DNA of 55,746 nt from Tepidimonas thermarum (GCF_007556705.1 NZ_VJOL01000011.1:1-55746); one strand, 5' to 3'; numbered from the stretch's first letter, positions 20,477-29,585 are shown. Notes: generated by a model not told the origin, from the sequence alone. Translations and numbers: made by a program.

Positions 20477-21394
20477 TCACATGGGGTCGAGCGCCGCCGC
20501 GGCGGCGCTGCGCAACGTCTGGGTCAGCCGCGTGAGCACGTCGGACGCCAGGTTCCAGCAGTGCCAGTACAGCGGCACGGCGTAGGCGCTCTCGGGCGCC
20601 ACGTCCACCAGCGTGCCGGCCGCCAGCGCCGCGCCCGCCACCAGCTGCGGCACCACGGTCACCCCCCAGCCGGCCTGCGCGGCACGCACCTGACCCTCGG
20701 ACGAGGGCACGAAGCACTGCTGCAACACCACCTGCGACAGGCCAAAGGTTTGGCAGACGAAGTCGCGCTGCAGGTCGTCCTTGCGGTTGAACGCCACGAA
20801 CGGCACGCGGTGGAAGTTGTGGCGCGTCAGGCGTCCCTGCAGCGCATCGCGCGCAAACGCCGGGCTGGCCACGGCCACGTAGCGCATGCGCCCCAGCGGC
20901 TCGAGCCGGCAGCCGCGCAGTGCCTGCGCCAGCGAGGTGACGCAGCCCATCACCTGGCCTTCGCGCAGCCACTCGTGGGTAAAGTCCTGGTCGTCGTGGA
21001 TGATTTCCAGCGGCACGCCATCGCGCACCAGCGGCGTGACGGCGGGCAGCGCCCAGCTGGCGATGCTGTCGGCGTTGATCGCCACCGAGATGCGGCCCTC
21101 ATCGCGCGGGCGGCGCGCCACAGTGGGGGCGAGCTCGCGCAGGTCGTGCTCCAGGTCGGCGCGCAGCAGCCGCATCATCTTGGCGTGTTTGATGAGCAGC
21201 TGCCCGGCGGGCGTGGGGCGGATGGGCCGGCTGCGCACCAGCAGCACCGCGCCGGCCTGGGCTTCGAGCGCGCGCAGCCGCTGCGAGACCGCCGACTGGG
21301 TGATGGACAGGCGCTGCGCTGCGCGCTCGAAGCCACCCTCCTCGACGATGGCGGCCAGGCACTCGAGGGCGTCGGGGTCGAAGGCGGTGGTCAT
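20477..21394 (-). CDS. LysR-family regulator, ArgP/IciA subgroup
   Basis: The 305-residue regulator has a winged helix whose pattern (GGFERAAQRLSITQSAVSQRLRAL) is the ArgP/IciA hallmark. ArgP of E. coli senses lysine and arginine and controls amino-acid export and synthesis genes. Here the divergent partner is a D-amino-acid dehydrogenase gene, so control of amino-acid oxidation is likely. GGAG with a 6-base spacer selects the ATG at 21394; an ATG at 21406 is the alternative. Confidence 0.88.
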   Translation of the reverse strand: MTTAFDPDALECLAAIVEEGGFERAAQRLSITQSAVSQRLRALEAQAGAVLLVRSRPIRPTPAGQLLIKHAKMMRLLRADLEHDLRELAPTVARRPRDEGRISVAINADSIASWALPAVTPLVRDGVPLEIIHDDQDFTHEWLREGQVMGCVTSLAQALRGCRLEPLGRMRYVAVASPAFARDALQGRLTRHNFHRVPFVAFNRKDDLQRDFVCQTFGLSQVVLQQCFVPSSEGQVRAAQAGWGVTVVPQLVAGAALAAGTLVDVAPESAYAVPLYWHCWNLASDVLTRLTQTLRSAAAAALDPM

Positions 21395-21408
21395 CGGCTG
21401 CTCCATTA

Positions 21409-21450
21409 GCTTTACTGATGTTATCGCGCTTTATTGAATAGCGCTTTATT
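21409..21450. promoter_or_regulatory. Repeated GCTTTA boxes between the ArgP-type gene and dadA
   Basis: An AT-rich island holds GCTTTA three times (21409-21414, 21428-21433, 21443-21448). The last two belong to a perfect 10-base direct repeat GCGCTTTATT at 21426-21435 and 21441-21450, 15 bases apart. Same-face repeats upstream of both genes fit cooperative binding of the LysR-type regulator. Confidence 0.5.
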
Positions 21451-21536
21451 TTCTCGAGGGCCTGGCGCACACTCGCGTCCCATGGGCGGCCACGCATCCG
21501 CGCAGGGGTGCGGTGCGGCGGTCGCAGGAGACGAAC

Positions 21537-22877
21537 ATGCGCGTGGTGGTTTTGGGGGCCGGCATCATCGGCACATCGACGGCTTGGCATTTGCTGCAGC
21601 GCGGGCACGACGTGGTGCTGGTCGATCGCCAGCCCGACGCGGCGCTGGAGACCAGCTTTGCCAACGCGGCGCAGATTTCGGTGAGCTACTGCGAGCCGTG
21701 GGCCAACCGCCAGGCGCCGTTGAAGGCGCTCAAGTGGATGTTCGACAAGCAAGCGCCGCTGCTGTGGCGTCCGCAGTGGGACCCGGCCCAGTGGCGCTGG
21801 TTGCTGCAATTCCTCGGCCAGTGCACCGACCGCGCCTTCGAGCGCAACGTGGCGCAGCTGGTGTCGCTGGGGGCGTTCAGCCACGCCACGCTCAAGCAGA
21901 TGGTGGCCGAGACGGGCATCGAGTACCAGCGCAGCGAGCGCGGCATCGCGCACGTCTACACCGACGCCAAGGCCTTCGAGGAGGCCGCCGGTGCCGCCGA
22001 GCTGATGCGCCGCCATGGCGTGCAGCGCCGTGTGGTCTCGCGCGAGGAGCTGCTGCGCCTGGAGCCGGCGCTGGCGTTCAGCCAGCAACCCATCGTCGGC
22101 GGCACCTACACCGCCAGCGACGAGCACGGCGATGCCCGCGAGTTCACGCAGGCGCTGGCGCGCCGGTGCGCGCAGCGCGGCGCCGAGCTGCTGTTTGGCC
22201 ACGACGTCGAGCGTCTGGAGGTGGCGGGCGGCGCGGTGCACGGGGTGCAGGTGCGCGCGCGCGACGATGGGCGTGTGCGCACCTTGCAGGGCGATGCGTA
22301 TGTGGTGGCTTGCGGCTCGTACACCACGCCGCTGCTGGCCACGGTGGGCCTGCGCGTGCCCATCTATCCCGGCAAGGGCTACAGCGCCACGCTGGCGCTG
22401 CGCGAGCCGGCGCGCGCGCCGCAGGTCAGCCTGCTCGACGACGGGCGCAAGATCGCCATCTCGCGCCTGGGCGAACGCTTGCGCGTGGCGGGCACGATCG
22501 AGCTGGGTGGCTTTGACCTGCGCCTGGACACCCCGGTGGCGCAGGCACGCTGCCGCATGCTGCTGCAGCGCATCGAGGAGCTGTTCCCCGGCGCAGCCGA
22601 CACGCGCCCGCCCGAGCAAGGGGGCGATCCGCAATTTTGGTGCGGGCTGCGCCCGGCCACCCCGACCAACATCCCGCTCATCGGCCGCTTGCCGCTGCAG
22701 CGCCTGTGGATCAACGCCGGCCACGGCACGCTGGGCTGGACGCACGGTGCCGGCTCCGGGCGCGCGCTGGCCGAGCTGCTCAGTGGCGAGCGCCCTGCGG
22801 TGGCGATGGATTTCGTGGGCATCGACACCGGCGGCGGCCGCCCGCGGCGAGCGCAGCCGGCCTCGGCCACGGCCTGA
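21537..22877 (+). CDS. dadA: D-amino acid dehydrogenase, small subunit type
   Basis: The 446-residue flavoprotein oxidatively deaminates D-amino acids and passes electrons to the respiratory chain. The FAD-binding dinucleotide fold VVLGAGIIGTSTAWHL starts at residue 3, followed by the DAO-family segment ANAAQISVSYCEPWANRQAP, and the C-terminal FAD contact LWINAGHGTLGWTHGAGSG is intact. CAGGAG six bases before the ATG at 21537 defines the start. It is divergent from the ArgP-type regulator; no alanine racemase gene dadX is adjacent, though a separate alr lies at 41-42 kb. Confidence 0.9.
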   Translation: MRVVVLGAGIIGTSTAWHLLQRGHDVVLVDRQPDAALETSFANAAQISVSYCEPWANRQAPLKALKWMFDKQAPLLWRPQWDPAQWRWLLQFLGQCTDRAFERNVAQLVSLGAFSHATLKQMVAETGIEYQRSERGIAHVYTDAKAFEEAAGAAELMRRHGVQRRVVSREELLRLEPALAFSQQPIVGGTYTASDEHGDAREFTQALARRCAQRGAELLFGHDVERLEVAGGAVHGVQVRARDDGRVRTLQGDAYVVACGSYTTPLLATVGLRVPIYPGKGYSATLALREPARAPQVSLLDDGRKIAISRLGERLRVAGTIELGGFDLRLDTPVAQARCRMLLQRIEELFPGAADTRPPEQGGDPQFWCGLRPATPTNIPLIGRLPLQRLWINAGHGTLGWTHGAGSGRALAELLSGERPAVAMDFVGIDTGGGRPRRAQPASATA

Positions 22878-22947
22878 GCGCGCGCCGCGCGGGGGCATCG
22901 CCGTGTGCGATGGCGCGGTGGCGGCGGGCCGGGCACAATGGCGGGCC

Positions 22948-23433
22948 ATGTTCGAACCCTCGCCCGAGCGGTTGCGGGCGGCCCTTGGGCGTTTTGCCAC
23001 CGGCGTGACCATCGTCACCGCCCGGGCGGCGGATGGCGCGCCGGTCGGCCTGACCGCCAATTCCTTCAATTCGGTCTCGTTGCAGCCGCCGCTGGTGCTG
23101 TGGAGCCTGGCGCTGTCGTCGCGCGCGCTGCCGGTGTTTCAGACCGCCACCCATTTTGCAATCCACGTGCTGGGCGCGCAGCAGCAGGCGCTGGCCGAGC
23201 GCTTTGCCCGCCGTGACGTGGACCGCTGGGCCGGCGTGGCGTGGACGCCCGGTGCGGGCGGCGCGCCGCTGCTGCCGCAGGCGCTGGCCGTGTTCGAGTG
23301 CCGCTGCCGCAGCCGCTACCCCGAAGGGGACCACATCATCCTGGTGGGTGAAGTGCTGCGCTGCCAGCATGGCGATGCGACGCCGGCGCTGCTCTACCAT
23401 GGCGGGCGTTTTCACACCGGTCCCGTCGCATGA
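22948..23433 (+). CDS. Flavin reductase-like (RutF/HpaC-type) protein
   Basis: The 161-residue protein matches the FMN-binding split-barrel flavin reductases: RAALGRFATGVTIVTA near the N-terminus, GLTANSFNSVSLQPPLVLWSL, and a C-terminal HGGRFHTG. It would reduce FMN or FAD with NAD(P)H, often for a monooxygenase; no partner monooxygenase is nearby. It is coupled to the EamA gene by an ATGA overlap. Confidence 0.88.
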   Translation: MFEPSPERLRAALGRFATGVTIVTARAADGAPVGLTANSFNSVSLQPPLVLWSLALSSRALPVFQTATHFAIHVLGAQQQALAERFARRDVDRWAGVAWTPGAGGAPLLPQALAVFECRCRSRYPEGDHIILVGEVLRCQHGDATPALLYHGGRFHTGPVA

Positions 23434-24341
23434 GCACCATCGCCGCCGCCACCCCACCGCGCAAAGAGGCGCTGGACACCTTTGCGGTGTCGCTGCTGAT
23501 CCTGTGCTGTGCGTTTTGGGGGTTTCAGCAAATCCTCATCAAGGTCGCGGGGCGCGAGATGCCGCCGATGTGGCAGGCCTCGCTGCGCATGTGGGGGGCA
23601 ACGGCGCTGCTGTGGCTGTGGTGCCGCTGGCGCGGCGTGCCGCTGGCGCAGCGCGACGGCTCGCTGCGCGCCGGGCTGCTGGTGGGCGCGTTGTTTGCGG
23701 CCGAGTTCGTGTGCATTTACCTGGGCCTGCAACACACCAGCGCCTCGCGCCTGACGGTGTTTTTGTACACCAGTCCGTTTTGGGTGGCGCTGCTGCTGCC
23801 ACGCTTTGCCCCGGCCGAGCGGCTGCGTCCCGTCCAATGGGTGGGGCTGAGCCTGGCCTTCGGTGCCGTCGCGGTGGCGTTTGGCGAGGCGTTTGGGCAC
23901 GGCTCTGTGCCAGGTCAGTGGAAGGGCGATGTGCTGGGGCTGGCCGCCGGGTTGTTTTGGGGTCTGACCACGGTGGCCATCCGCAGCACGCGCGTGGCCA
24001 CGGTGTCGGCGGAAAAGTCGCTCTTCTACCAACTGGGGGTGACCGCCGCGGTGACCCCGCTGCTGTCGCTGGCGCGCGGCGAGGTGTGGGCGTTGGACTA
24101 TTCGGGGTTGGCCTGGGGGGCGGTGTTGTTGCAAACGGCGGTCGGGGCCTTTGCCAGCTACCTGGCCTGGATGTGGATGCTGCGCCACTACCCGGCCACG
24201 CGCATGGCGACGTTTACCTTTTTGACGCCGCTGTTTGCGTTGGTGTTTGGCGTGCTGCTGCTGGGTGAGCCGTTGACGGCGCAGTTGCTGCTGGCGCTGC
24301 TTGGGGTGGCGACGGGCATCGTGCTGGTCAACCGCCGCTAA
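23430..24341 (+). CDS. EamA/DMT-family transporter
   Basis: The 303-residue inner-membrane protein has about ten hydrophobic spans arranged as two EamA repeats; typical pieces are CCAFWGFQQILIKVAG, SASRLTVFLYTSPFWVALLL and, in the second repeat, ATRMATFTFLTPLFALVFGVLLLGE. Drug/metabolite transporters of this kind usually export amino acids or related compounds. The start overlaps the flavin reductase stop. A short GC hairpin (24344-24358) follows. Confidence 0.88.
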   Translation: MSTIAAATPPRKEALDTFAVSLLILCCAFWGFQQILIKVAGREMPPMWQASLRMWGATALLWLWCRWRGVPLAQRDGSLRAGLLVGALFAAEFVCIYLGLQHTSASRLTVFLYTSPFWVALLLPRFAPAERLRPVQWVGLSLAFGAVAVAFGEAFGHGSVPGQWKGDVLGLAAGLFWGLTTVAIRSTRVATVSAEKSLFYQLGVTAAVTPLLSLARGEVWALDYSGLAWGAVLLQTAVGAFASYLAWMWMLRHYPATRMATFTFLTPLFALVFGVLLLGEPLTAQLLLALLGVATGIVLVNRR

Positions 24342-24417
24342 AGGCGGGGCCGCCCCGCAGCCGCAACGGGCGCCGCACGCGCGCGCGCCAGGTGGGGCGC
24401 CGCCACCCGGGTGCGCC

Positions 24418-25286
24418 TTATGCGACGGTCACCGCCTCGAAGGCCGGGTGCAGCGCGTCCACCCAGTGCTCGACTTCGGCGGCGCCGATTTGCAGGTGCG
24501 CCAGGCAGGCCGCGCTGTGCGCCGCCCAGTCCGGCGACGGCGGCACCCCTTCGTGCTGTTGCACCAGGTGGTCGGCAATCAGCGCCATGGCGACCAGGTG
24601 CCGCACGGTGTCGGAGTAGCGCGCATCGTCGAGGCAGGTGAAATCGTGGTGCAGCCGGATCGCCACCGCAACGGGGGGCGGCAGGCGCCAGGTGCGCGCC
24701 ACGATGGCGCCCACCACCGCATGGTCGGTGCGGTGGTTGGCGTTTTCGGTTTGGGTGAAGGTGCGGTCCTTGCGCGCCAGCGCCTCGGCGATGGTGGCCG
24801 CGTAGCCGCGCACGCCGCGCAACAGCACGGGCATGCCGACGTGGCAGAACAGGCCGAAGGTATAGGCCAGTCCGGGGTCGAGGTCGTAGAGCTGCGCGCC
24901 GATGTGTTCGCAGGCGATGGCGCGGCGCGTGGAGCTTTCCCAGAAGTGGGCCAACACGGGGGAGTGCACGTGCAGCGCCTGCCGCGTCAAAAAGCCGGTG
25001 AGCAGCTGCACCGACGGCCGCACGCCCATGACGGTGAGCGCCTGGCCCACCGTGGTCACCGGCGTGCGCAACCCGTACAGCGGGCTGTTGGCCTGGCGCA
25101 TCAGGGCGGCGGCCATCGCCACGTCGGCGCTGGCGATGGCCTCCAGCGTGGCGGGGTCGGGGTCCCCGTGGGCGGTGGCCTGTTGCAACTGGCGCAGCAG
25201 TTCGGGACAGGGGGGATCACGATGTCGCGCAGCGGCCCCTGCGTGCGCGCCCGGTCCAGTTCGGCTTCGACGGTCGAGTCGCTCAT
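24418..25286 (-). pseudogene. HDOD-domain protein gene with one-base frameshift
   Basis: The frame starting MSDSTVEAELDRARTQ at 25286 runs correctly to DIVIPP and then loses similarity, while another frame continues CPELLRQLQQATAHGDPDP and through a complete HDOD domain (SADVAMAAALMRQANSPLYG, VGQALTVMGVRPS, CHVGMPVLLRG, IRLHHDFTCLDD). The switch falls in a run of six G (25210-25215 on the plus strand). Seven G would restore one 289-residue protein, so one base is missing. HDOD proteins are signalling scaffolds related to HD phosphohydrolases but usually inactive. The start overlaps the acetoacetyl-CoA synthetase stop (ATGA). It may be a true pseudogene, a phase-variable tract or a sequencing error. 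Confidence 0.85.
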
Positions 25287-27400
25287 GATGCCCCGATTGT
25301 GCCGCTTGCCGGTGACATCGGCGCGTCCGCGGGGGGGACCGCGGCATGGTCGCGGGCGTAGGCGATGTACCACGCCAGGCACTCGGGGTTGGCCATGGCG
25401 TCGCGGTTGAGCACACGCTCTGGCGGCTGACCCAGCAGCAGTTTTTTGATGGGCAGCTCCTGCTTTTTGCCGCTGAGCGTGCGCGGGATGTCGGGCACCT
25501 GCTCGATGGCGTCCGGCACGAAGCGCGGTGACAGGCGCGCGCGGATCGCGGCGCGGATGCGCTCGCGCAGCGGCTCGTCCAGCGTCAGTCCCGGACGCAG
25601 CATCACGAACAGCGGCATGAAGCTCGGGCGGCCCAGGTATTCCAGATCGACCACCAGGCTGTCCAGCACCTCGGGCAGGGCTTCGACGGCGGCGTAGAGT
25701 TCGCTCGTGCCCATGCGCAGACCGTGGCGGTTGAGCGTGGCGTCGGAGCGGCCATAGATCACACAGCCGCCGTCGGCGCGCACCTCCAGCCAATCGCCGT
25801 GGCGCCACACGCCCGGGTAGGTGTCGAAATAGCTGGACAGGTAGCGCGCGTGGCCCACGTCGTTCCAAAAATACAAGGGCATCGACGGGATGGGCTGCAC
25901 GCAGACCAGCTCGCCCACCTGCCCCACCACGGGCTGACCCTGGTCATCCCACGCCTGCACCGCGCAGCCCAGCTGCCGACACTGCATCTGGCCAGGCACT
26001 TGCGGCAGGCCGCGGTGGCCGCCGATGAACGCGCCGCAAAAGTCGGTGCCGCCCGAGATGTTGCACCACCACAGAGGCCCGCCCGGCCCACCGGGCAGCG
26101 CGCCCGGCTGCACCGGGTGGCCGGCCAGGGCGTAAACCCGCTCGAACTGCGCACTGCCCCAGCGTTGCACCGCTTCGGGCAGGGGGGAGCCGGTGGAGCC
26201 CAGCGCCCGGATGGCGCTCAGGTCATGCCCAGCGGCCTGCAGCGCCGGCAAGTCCACCCCGGCCTTCATGGCGTTGCCGTAGAACGCGGCGCCCGCGCCA
26301 AAGAAGGTGACGCGGTGCCGCGCCGCAAAGCGCCACAGCACGCTCCAGTCCGGCTCGTCCTTGCGTCCGCCGGGGCTGCCGTCGTAGAGCACCACGGTGG
26401 TGCCGCCCAGCAGCCCGGCGATCTGCGCGTTCCACATCACCCAGCCGGTGGAGCTGTACCAGTGAAAGCGTTCGCCCAAGCTGTTGGGGTCGTAGCTGGG
26501 GCCGATGTCGTTGTGCAGCACCTTGAGCGCCAGCGCGGTGAGCACGATGCCGCCGTGCCCATGCACGATCGGCTTGGGCAGCCCCGTGGTGCCGCTGGAG
26601 TACACGATCCACAGCGGGTGGTCGAACGGCAGCCAGGCCGGCTCGAAGGCGCGCACGGCCGCATCGTCGCGGTCCACCAGGGCGCCGAAGTCGAGCGTGT
26701 CGGCCAGGCGCTGTGCTGCGTAGGGCGTGCGCAGGGTGATCACGTGCCGCAGCGTGGGCAGGCCGGCGCGCAGCTCGCGCACGGTCGCGCTGCGGTCCAG
26801 CGGCCGGCCGGCATAGTGCACGCCGTCGGCGGCGATGAGCACGCTGGGCTCGATTTGGCGAAAGCGATCCAGCACCGCTGCCGTGCCCATGTCGGGCGCG
26901 CACACGCTCCAAATCGCGCCCAGGCTGGCGCAGGCCAAAAACGCCACCACCGTTTCGGCTCGGTTGGGCAAATAGGCCGCCACGCGGTCGCCCGGCTGCA
27001 CGCCCAGCGCCTGCAGGCCCGTGGCCAACGCGGCGACTTGCTGCCGCAGCGCACGCCAGCCCACCTGGCGTACCCGCCCCAGTTCGTCCTCGGCGATGAG
27101 GGCGGGCTGCGCGGCGGCCTCGGCCGCTTCGACGTGGCGCCAGACCTGGCGCGCGTAGTTGGTTTGCGCGCCCGGGAACCAGCGCACGTGGGGCATGGTG
27201 TCGCCCTCCAGCACCGCGCGGTGCGGCGTGGGCGATGGCAGGCCGAAGTAGTCCCAGATGCTTTGCCAAAACGCGGCCACATCCGTCGTGGACCAGCGCC
27301 ACAGCGCGTCGTAATCCTCGAACCGCAGGCCGCGGTGTTCGCGCAGCCAGTCTTGGTAGCGCTGGATCTGGGGCACATACGGGGCGGTCGGGGCAGCCAT
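25283..27400 (-). CDS. Acetoacetate-CoA ligase
   Basis: The 705-residue enzyme activates acetoacetate to acetoacetyl-CoA with ATP, feeding ketone bodies or polyhydroxybutyrate breakdown products into central metabolism. It is an ANL-superfamily adenylase: YSSGTTGLPKPIVHGHGG (the A3 core), GSTGSPLPEAV, NISGGTDFCGAF, RSDATLNRHGLRMGTSE and the C-terminal lysine motif RTLSGKKQELPIKK are all visible. The acetoacetate-specific spacing around FHWYSSTGWVMWN supports the assignment over acetyl-CoA synthetase. AGGAG before the ATG at 27400 sets the start. It is divergent from the permease gene and coupled to the HDOD frame. Confidence 0.92.
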   Translation of the reverse strand: MAAPTAPYVPQIQRYQDWLREHRGLRFEDYDALWRWSTTDVAAFWQSIWDYFGLPSPTPHRAVLEGDTMPHVRWFPGAQTNYARQVWRHVEAAEAAAQPALIAEDELGRVRQVGWRALRQQVAALATGLQALGVQPGDRVAAYLPNRAETVVAFLACASLGAIWSVCAPDMGTAAVLDRFRQIEPSVLIAADGVHYAGRPLDRSATVRELRAGLPTLRHVITLRTPYAAQRLADTLDFGALVDRDDAAVRAFEPAWLPFDHPLWIVYSSGTTGLPKPIVHGHGGIVLTALALKVLHNDIGPSYDPNSLGERFHWYSSTGWVMWNAQIAGLLGGTTVVLYDGSPGGRKDEPDWSVLWRFAARHRVTFFGAGAAFYGNAMKAGVDLPALQAAGHDLSAIRALGSTGSPLPEAVQRWGSAQFERVYALAGHPVQPGALPGGPGGPLWWCNISGGTDFCGAFIGGHRGLPQVPGQMQCRQLGCAVQAWDDQGQPVVGQVGELVCVQPIPSMPLYFWNDVGHARYLSSYFDTYPGVWRHGDWLEVRADGGCVIYGRSDATLNRHGLRMGTSELYAAVEALPEVLDSLVVDLEYLGRPSFMPLFVMLRPGLTLDEPLRERIRAAIRARLSPRFVPDAIEQVPDIPRTLSGKKQELPIKKLLLGQPPERVLNRDAMANPECLAWYIAYARDHAAVPPADAPMSPASGTIGAS

Positions 27401-27568
27401 GGGGTCTCCTGTCGGTACACGCGGGGCGGGCGCAGGCGCGTGCGATCGGCCGCGGCGGGGGCAGCCGGGGCCAGCGCCAGCCAAGCGCTTCGATTATTGG
27501 GGTGGCGCCAGCGTACGCCGTCACCTCGGCGTCACCGGCGCTGCGCGCGCGCTGGACGCGGATGCCGC

Positions 27569-27598
27569 TTGCGATGGGCGGCCGTCAGCAGGCAGAAT
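27569..27598 (+). promoter_or_regulatory. Possible sigma70 promoter of the uracil/xanthine permease gene
   Basis: TTGCGA (27569-27574) and CAGAAT (27593-27598) are 18 bases apart and lie 44 bases before the permease ATG. Both hexamers are imperfect. Nothing else stands out in the 241-base divergent gap. Confidence 0.35.
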
Positions 27599-27641
27599 CA
27601 CGCCCCACGACCTGATCCCCCCCTGAGGAGTGAGAACCACC

Positions 27642-28928
27642 ATGTTTCAATGGACGGAACAATCCGATGCCACCCTGCAGTCGGGCGGCGTCATCGGCCC
27701 GGATGAGCGCTTGCCCTGGCCCCAGACCGCCTTGCTGGGCGTGCAGCACCTCATCGCCATGTTTGGCGCGACGGTGCTCGCGCCCATCCTGATGGGCTTT
27801 GACCCCAACGTCGCCATTTTGATGAGTGGCATTGGCACGCTGCTGTTCTTTGTGTTCACCGGTGGGCGCGTGCCCAGCTACCTGGGGTCGAGCTTTGCCT
27901 TCATCGGCGTGGTGATCGCGGCCACCGGCTACGCCGGGCAGGGGCCCAACGCCAACATCGGTGTGGCGCTGGGAGGCATCATCGCCTGCGGGGCGCTGTA
28001 CTTCGTCATTGGCGCGATCGTGCAGGCGGTGGGCACGGGCTGGATCGAGCGCCTCATGCCGCCGGTGGTGACGGGCGCCGTGGTGGCGGTCATCGGCCTC
28101 AACCTCGCCCACATTCCGGTCAAGAACATGGCGCCCACCGCGTTCGACGCGTGGATGCAGGCGGTGACCTTCGTGTGCGTGGGGCTGGTGGCGGTGTTCA
28201 CGCGGGGCATGGTGCAGCGCCTGCTGATCCTGATGGGCTTGATCGTGGCCAGCGTCGTGTATGCGGTGCTGGCCAATGGGCTGGGGTTGGGCCAACCGCT
28301 GGACCTCTCCGGTGTGGCCAGCGCCCCCTGGTTCGGATTGCCGCGGTTCAGCACGCCCGTCTTCAGCGCGCCGGCGATGCTGCTGATCGCGCCGGTGGCC
28401 GTCATCCTGGTGGCCGAAAACCTCGGGCACATCAAGGCGGTCACGGCCATGACCGGCAAACCATTGGACCGCTACATGGGCCGCGCCTTCATGGGCGACG
28501 GCGTGGCCACGATGGTGGCCGGCAGTGTGGGCGGCACGGGTGTGACCACCTACGCCGAAAACATCGGTGTCATGGCGGCGACCAAGATCTACTCGACCGC
28601 GATCTTCGTCGTCGCCGGTCTGATGGCGATCCTGCTGGGCTTTAGCCCCAAGTTCGGCGCGCTCATCCAGGCGATTCCGCTGGCGGTCATGGGCGGCGTG
28701 TCGATCGTGGTGTTTGGTCTGATCGCCGTGGCCGGCGCCAAGATCTGGGTCGACAACCAGGTGGACTTCTCGGACAACAAAAACCTGCTGGTGGCGGCCA
28801 TCACGCTGGTGCTGGGCACGGGCGATTTCACGCTGAAGTTTGGCGACTTCGCGCTTGGCGGCATTGGCACGGCCACCTTTGGCGCCATCGGCTTGTACGC
28901 GCTGCTCAACCGCCGCCGCGCGGGCTGA
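27642..28928 (+). CDS. NCS2-family uracil/xanthine permease
   Basis: The 428-residue inner-membrane transporter has about fourteen hydrophobic segments and the UraA/PyrP features: LLGVQHLIAMFGATVLAP at about 28-45, PSYLGSSFAFIG, and the substrate-site segment VAENLGHIKAV plus GDGVATMVAGSVGGTGVTTYAENIG with the two conserved Glu residues. Uracil is the most likely cargo; xanthine cannot be excluded. The ATG at 27642 has GAGGAG upstream; an in-frame GTG at 27630 would be the alternative. Confidence 0.92.
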   Translation: MFQWTEQSDATLQSGGVIGPDERLPWPQTALLGVQHLIAMFGATVLAPILMGFDPNVAILMSGIGTLLFFVFTGGRVPSYLGSSFAFIGVVIAATGYAGQGPNANIGVALGGIIACGALYFVIGAIVQAVGTGWIERLMPPVVTGAVVAVIGLNLAHIPVKNMAPTAFDAWMQAVTFVCVGLVAVFTRGMVQRLLILMGLIVASVVYAVLANGLGLGQPLDLSGVASAPWFGLPRFSTPVFSAPAMLLIAPVAVILVAENLGHIKAVTAMTGKPLDRYMGRAFMGDGVATMVAGSVGGTGVTTYAENIGVMAATKIYSTAIFVVAGLMAILLGFSPKFGALIQAIPLAVMGGVSIVVFGLIAVAGAKIWVDNQVDFSDNKNLLVAAITLVLGTGDFTLKFGDFALGGIGTATFGAIGLYALLNRRRAG

Positions 28929-29008
28929 TGCCCGCGCCCATGGCGCGATCGTGTGCCGTCCGTCGGCGCGTGGCGCCCGGCCGGCACCGTTGGCCCTACA
29001 CTGGCACC

Positions 29009-29308
29009 ATGGACGCCACCGCCATTGCCCTGTCCGGAATGCGTGCCGCGCAGGCGCGGCTCGATGGTGCCGCGCACAACATCGCCAACGTGCAGACCGA
29101 GGGTTTTCAACGCCTGCAGGTGCGCAGCGAAGCGCAGCTGCCGGCGGGCGGGGTGCGCACGCGCGCCGAGCGCGTACCCGTGCCCGGCGCGGACCTGGCC
29201 GCCGATCTGGTGGAACAAAAACAGGCGGCGGTGGCGTTTGCGGCCAACGGGCAGGTCGTGCGGCGCGAGCAGCAGATGTTGGGCCGATGGCTCGACACCG
29301 AGGCCTGA
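29009..29308 (+). CDS. Miniature orphan flagellar-rod/hook-like protein
   Basis: The 99-residue protein begins MDATAIALSGMRAAQARLDG and AAHNIANVQTEGFQ, the N-terminal signature of flagellar rod, hook and FlgC/FlgG proteins. It then runs after only about 40 residues into a C-terminal helix DLAADLVEQKQAAVAFAANG...MLGRWLD like the C-terminal domain of the same families. The middle domains are absent, so the two coiled-coil ends are joined directly. No flagellar gene is nearby. It could be a relic, or a conserved small paralogue with a separate role; the intact frame speaks for a functional gene. It follows the permease gene by 80 bases. Confidence 0.75.
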   Translation: MDATAIALSGMRAAQARLDGAAHNIANVQTEGFQRLQVRSEAQLPAGGVRTRAERVPVPGADLAADLVEQKQAAVAFAANGQVVRREQQMLGRWLDTEA

Positions 29309-29402
29309 TGGCCGCGGTGTCCCGGTTGGGCTGACCACCCCGGCGCACCCGCGCCGACGCAGGGTAGGGGGCTCGCAGCGGCTGGCGTGGGCTGCGCCGC
29401 GC

Positions 29403-29433
29403 AAAAAAAGACCGACGGGGCTGGCGTCGGTCT
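29403..29433 (-). terminator. Strong rho-independent terminator facing left
   Basis: AGACCGACG (29409-29417) and CGTCGGTCT (29425-29433) form a perfect 9-bp stem with a 7-base loop. Seven A on its left (29403-29409) become a U-run on the minus strand. It ends transcripts arriving from the GMC gene or from the candidate small RNA. Confidence 0.85.
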
Positions 29434-29585
29434 GCTCGCGGGTGGGTGCGTTTGCATGGCCCTCGCCCCGCATCCCGTTTTGTCGTGTCTCATCACCCCC
29501 GTTGGTGGGGGGCGCCGCATCATGGCGGCCCGCTTGTCTCCTCGGTCCTCTCGACGGCGGCTGCACCGCGGTGCAGCGTCGAGTG
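29403..29585 (-). ncRNA. Candidate small RNA of about 180 nt
   Basis: A minus-strand transcript starting just after TAGAAT (29591-29596) would begin with a stable hairpin built on the 18-base palindrome and its TCGAC/GTCGA flanks, run through a moderately structured centre, and end at a textbook terminator (9-bp stem, seven U). It lies between two genes and codes for nothing recognisable. No clear -35 is visible, and the terminator could instead end the GMC dehydrogenase transcript, so the RNA gene is inferred. Confidence 0.35.
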
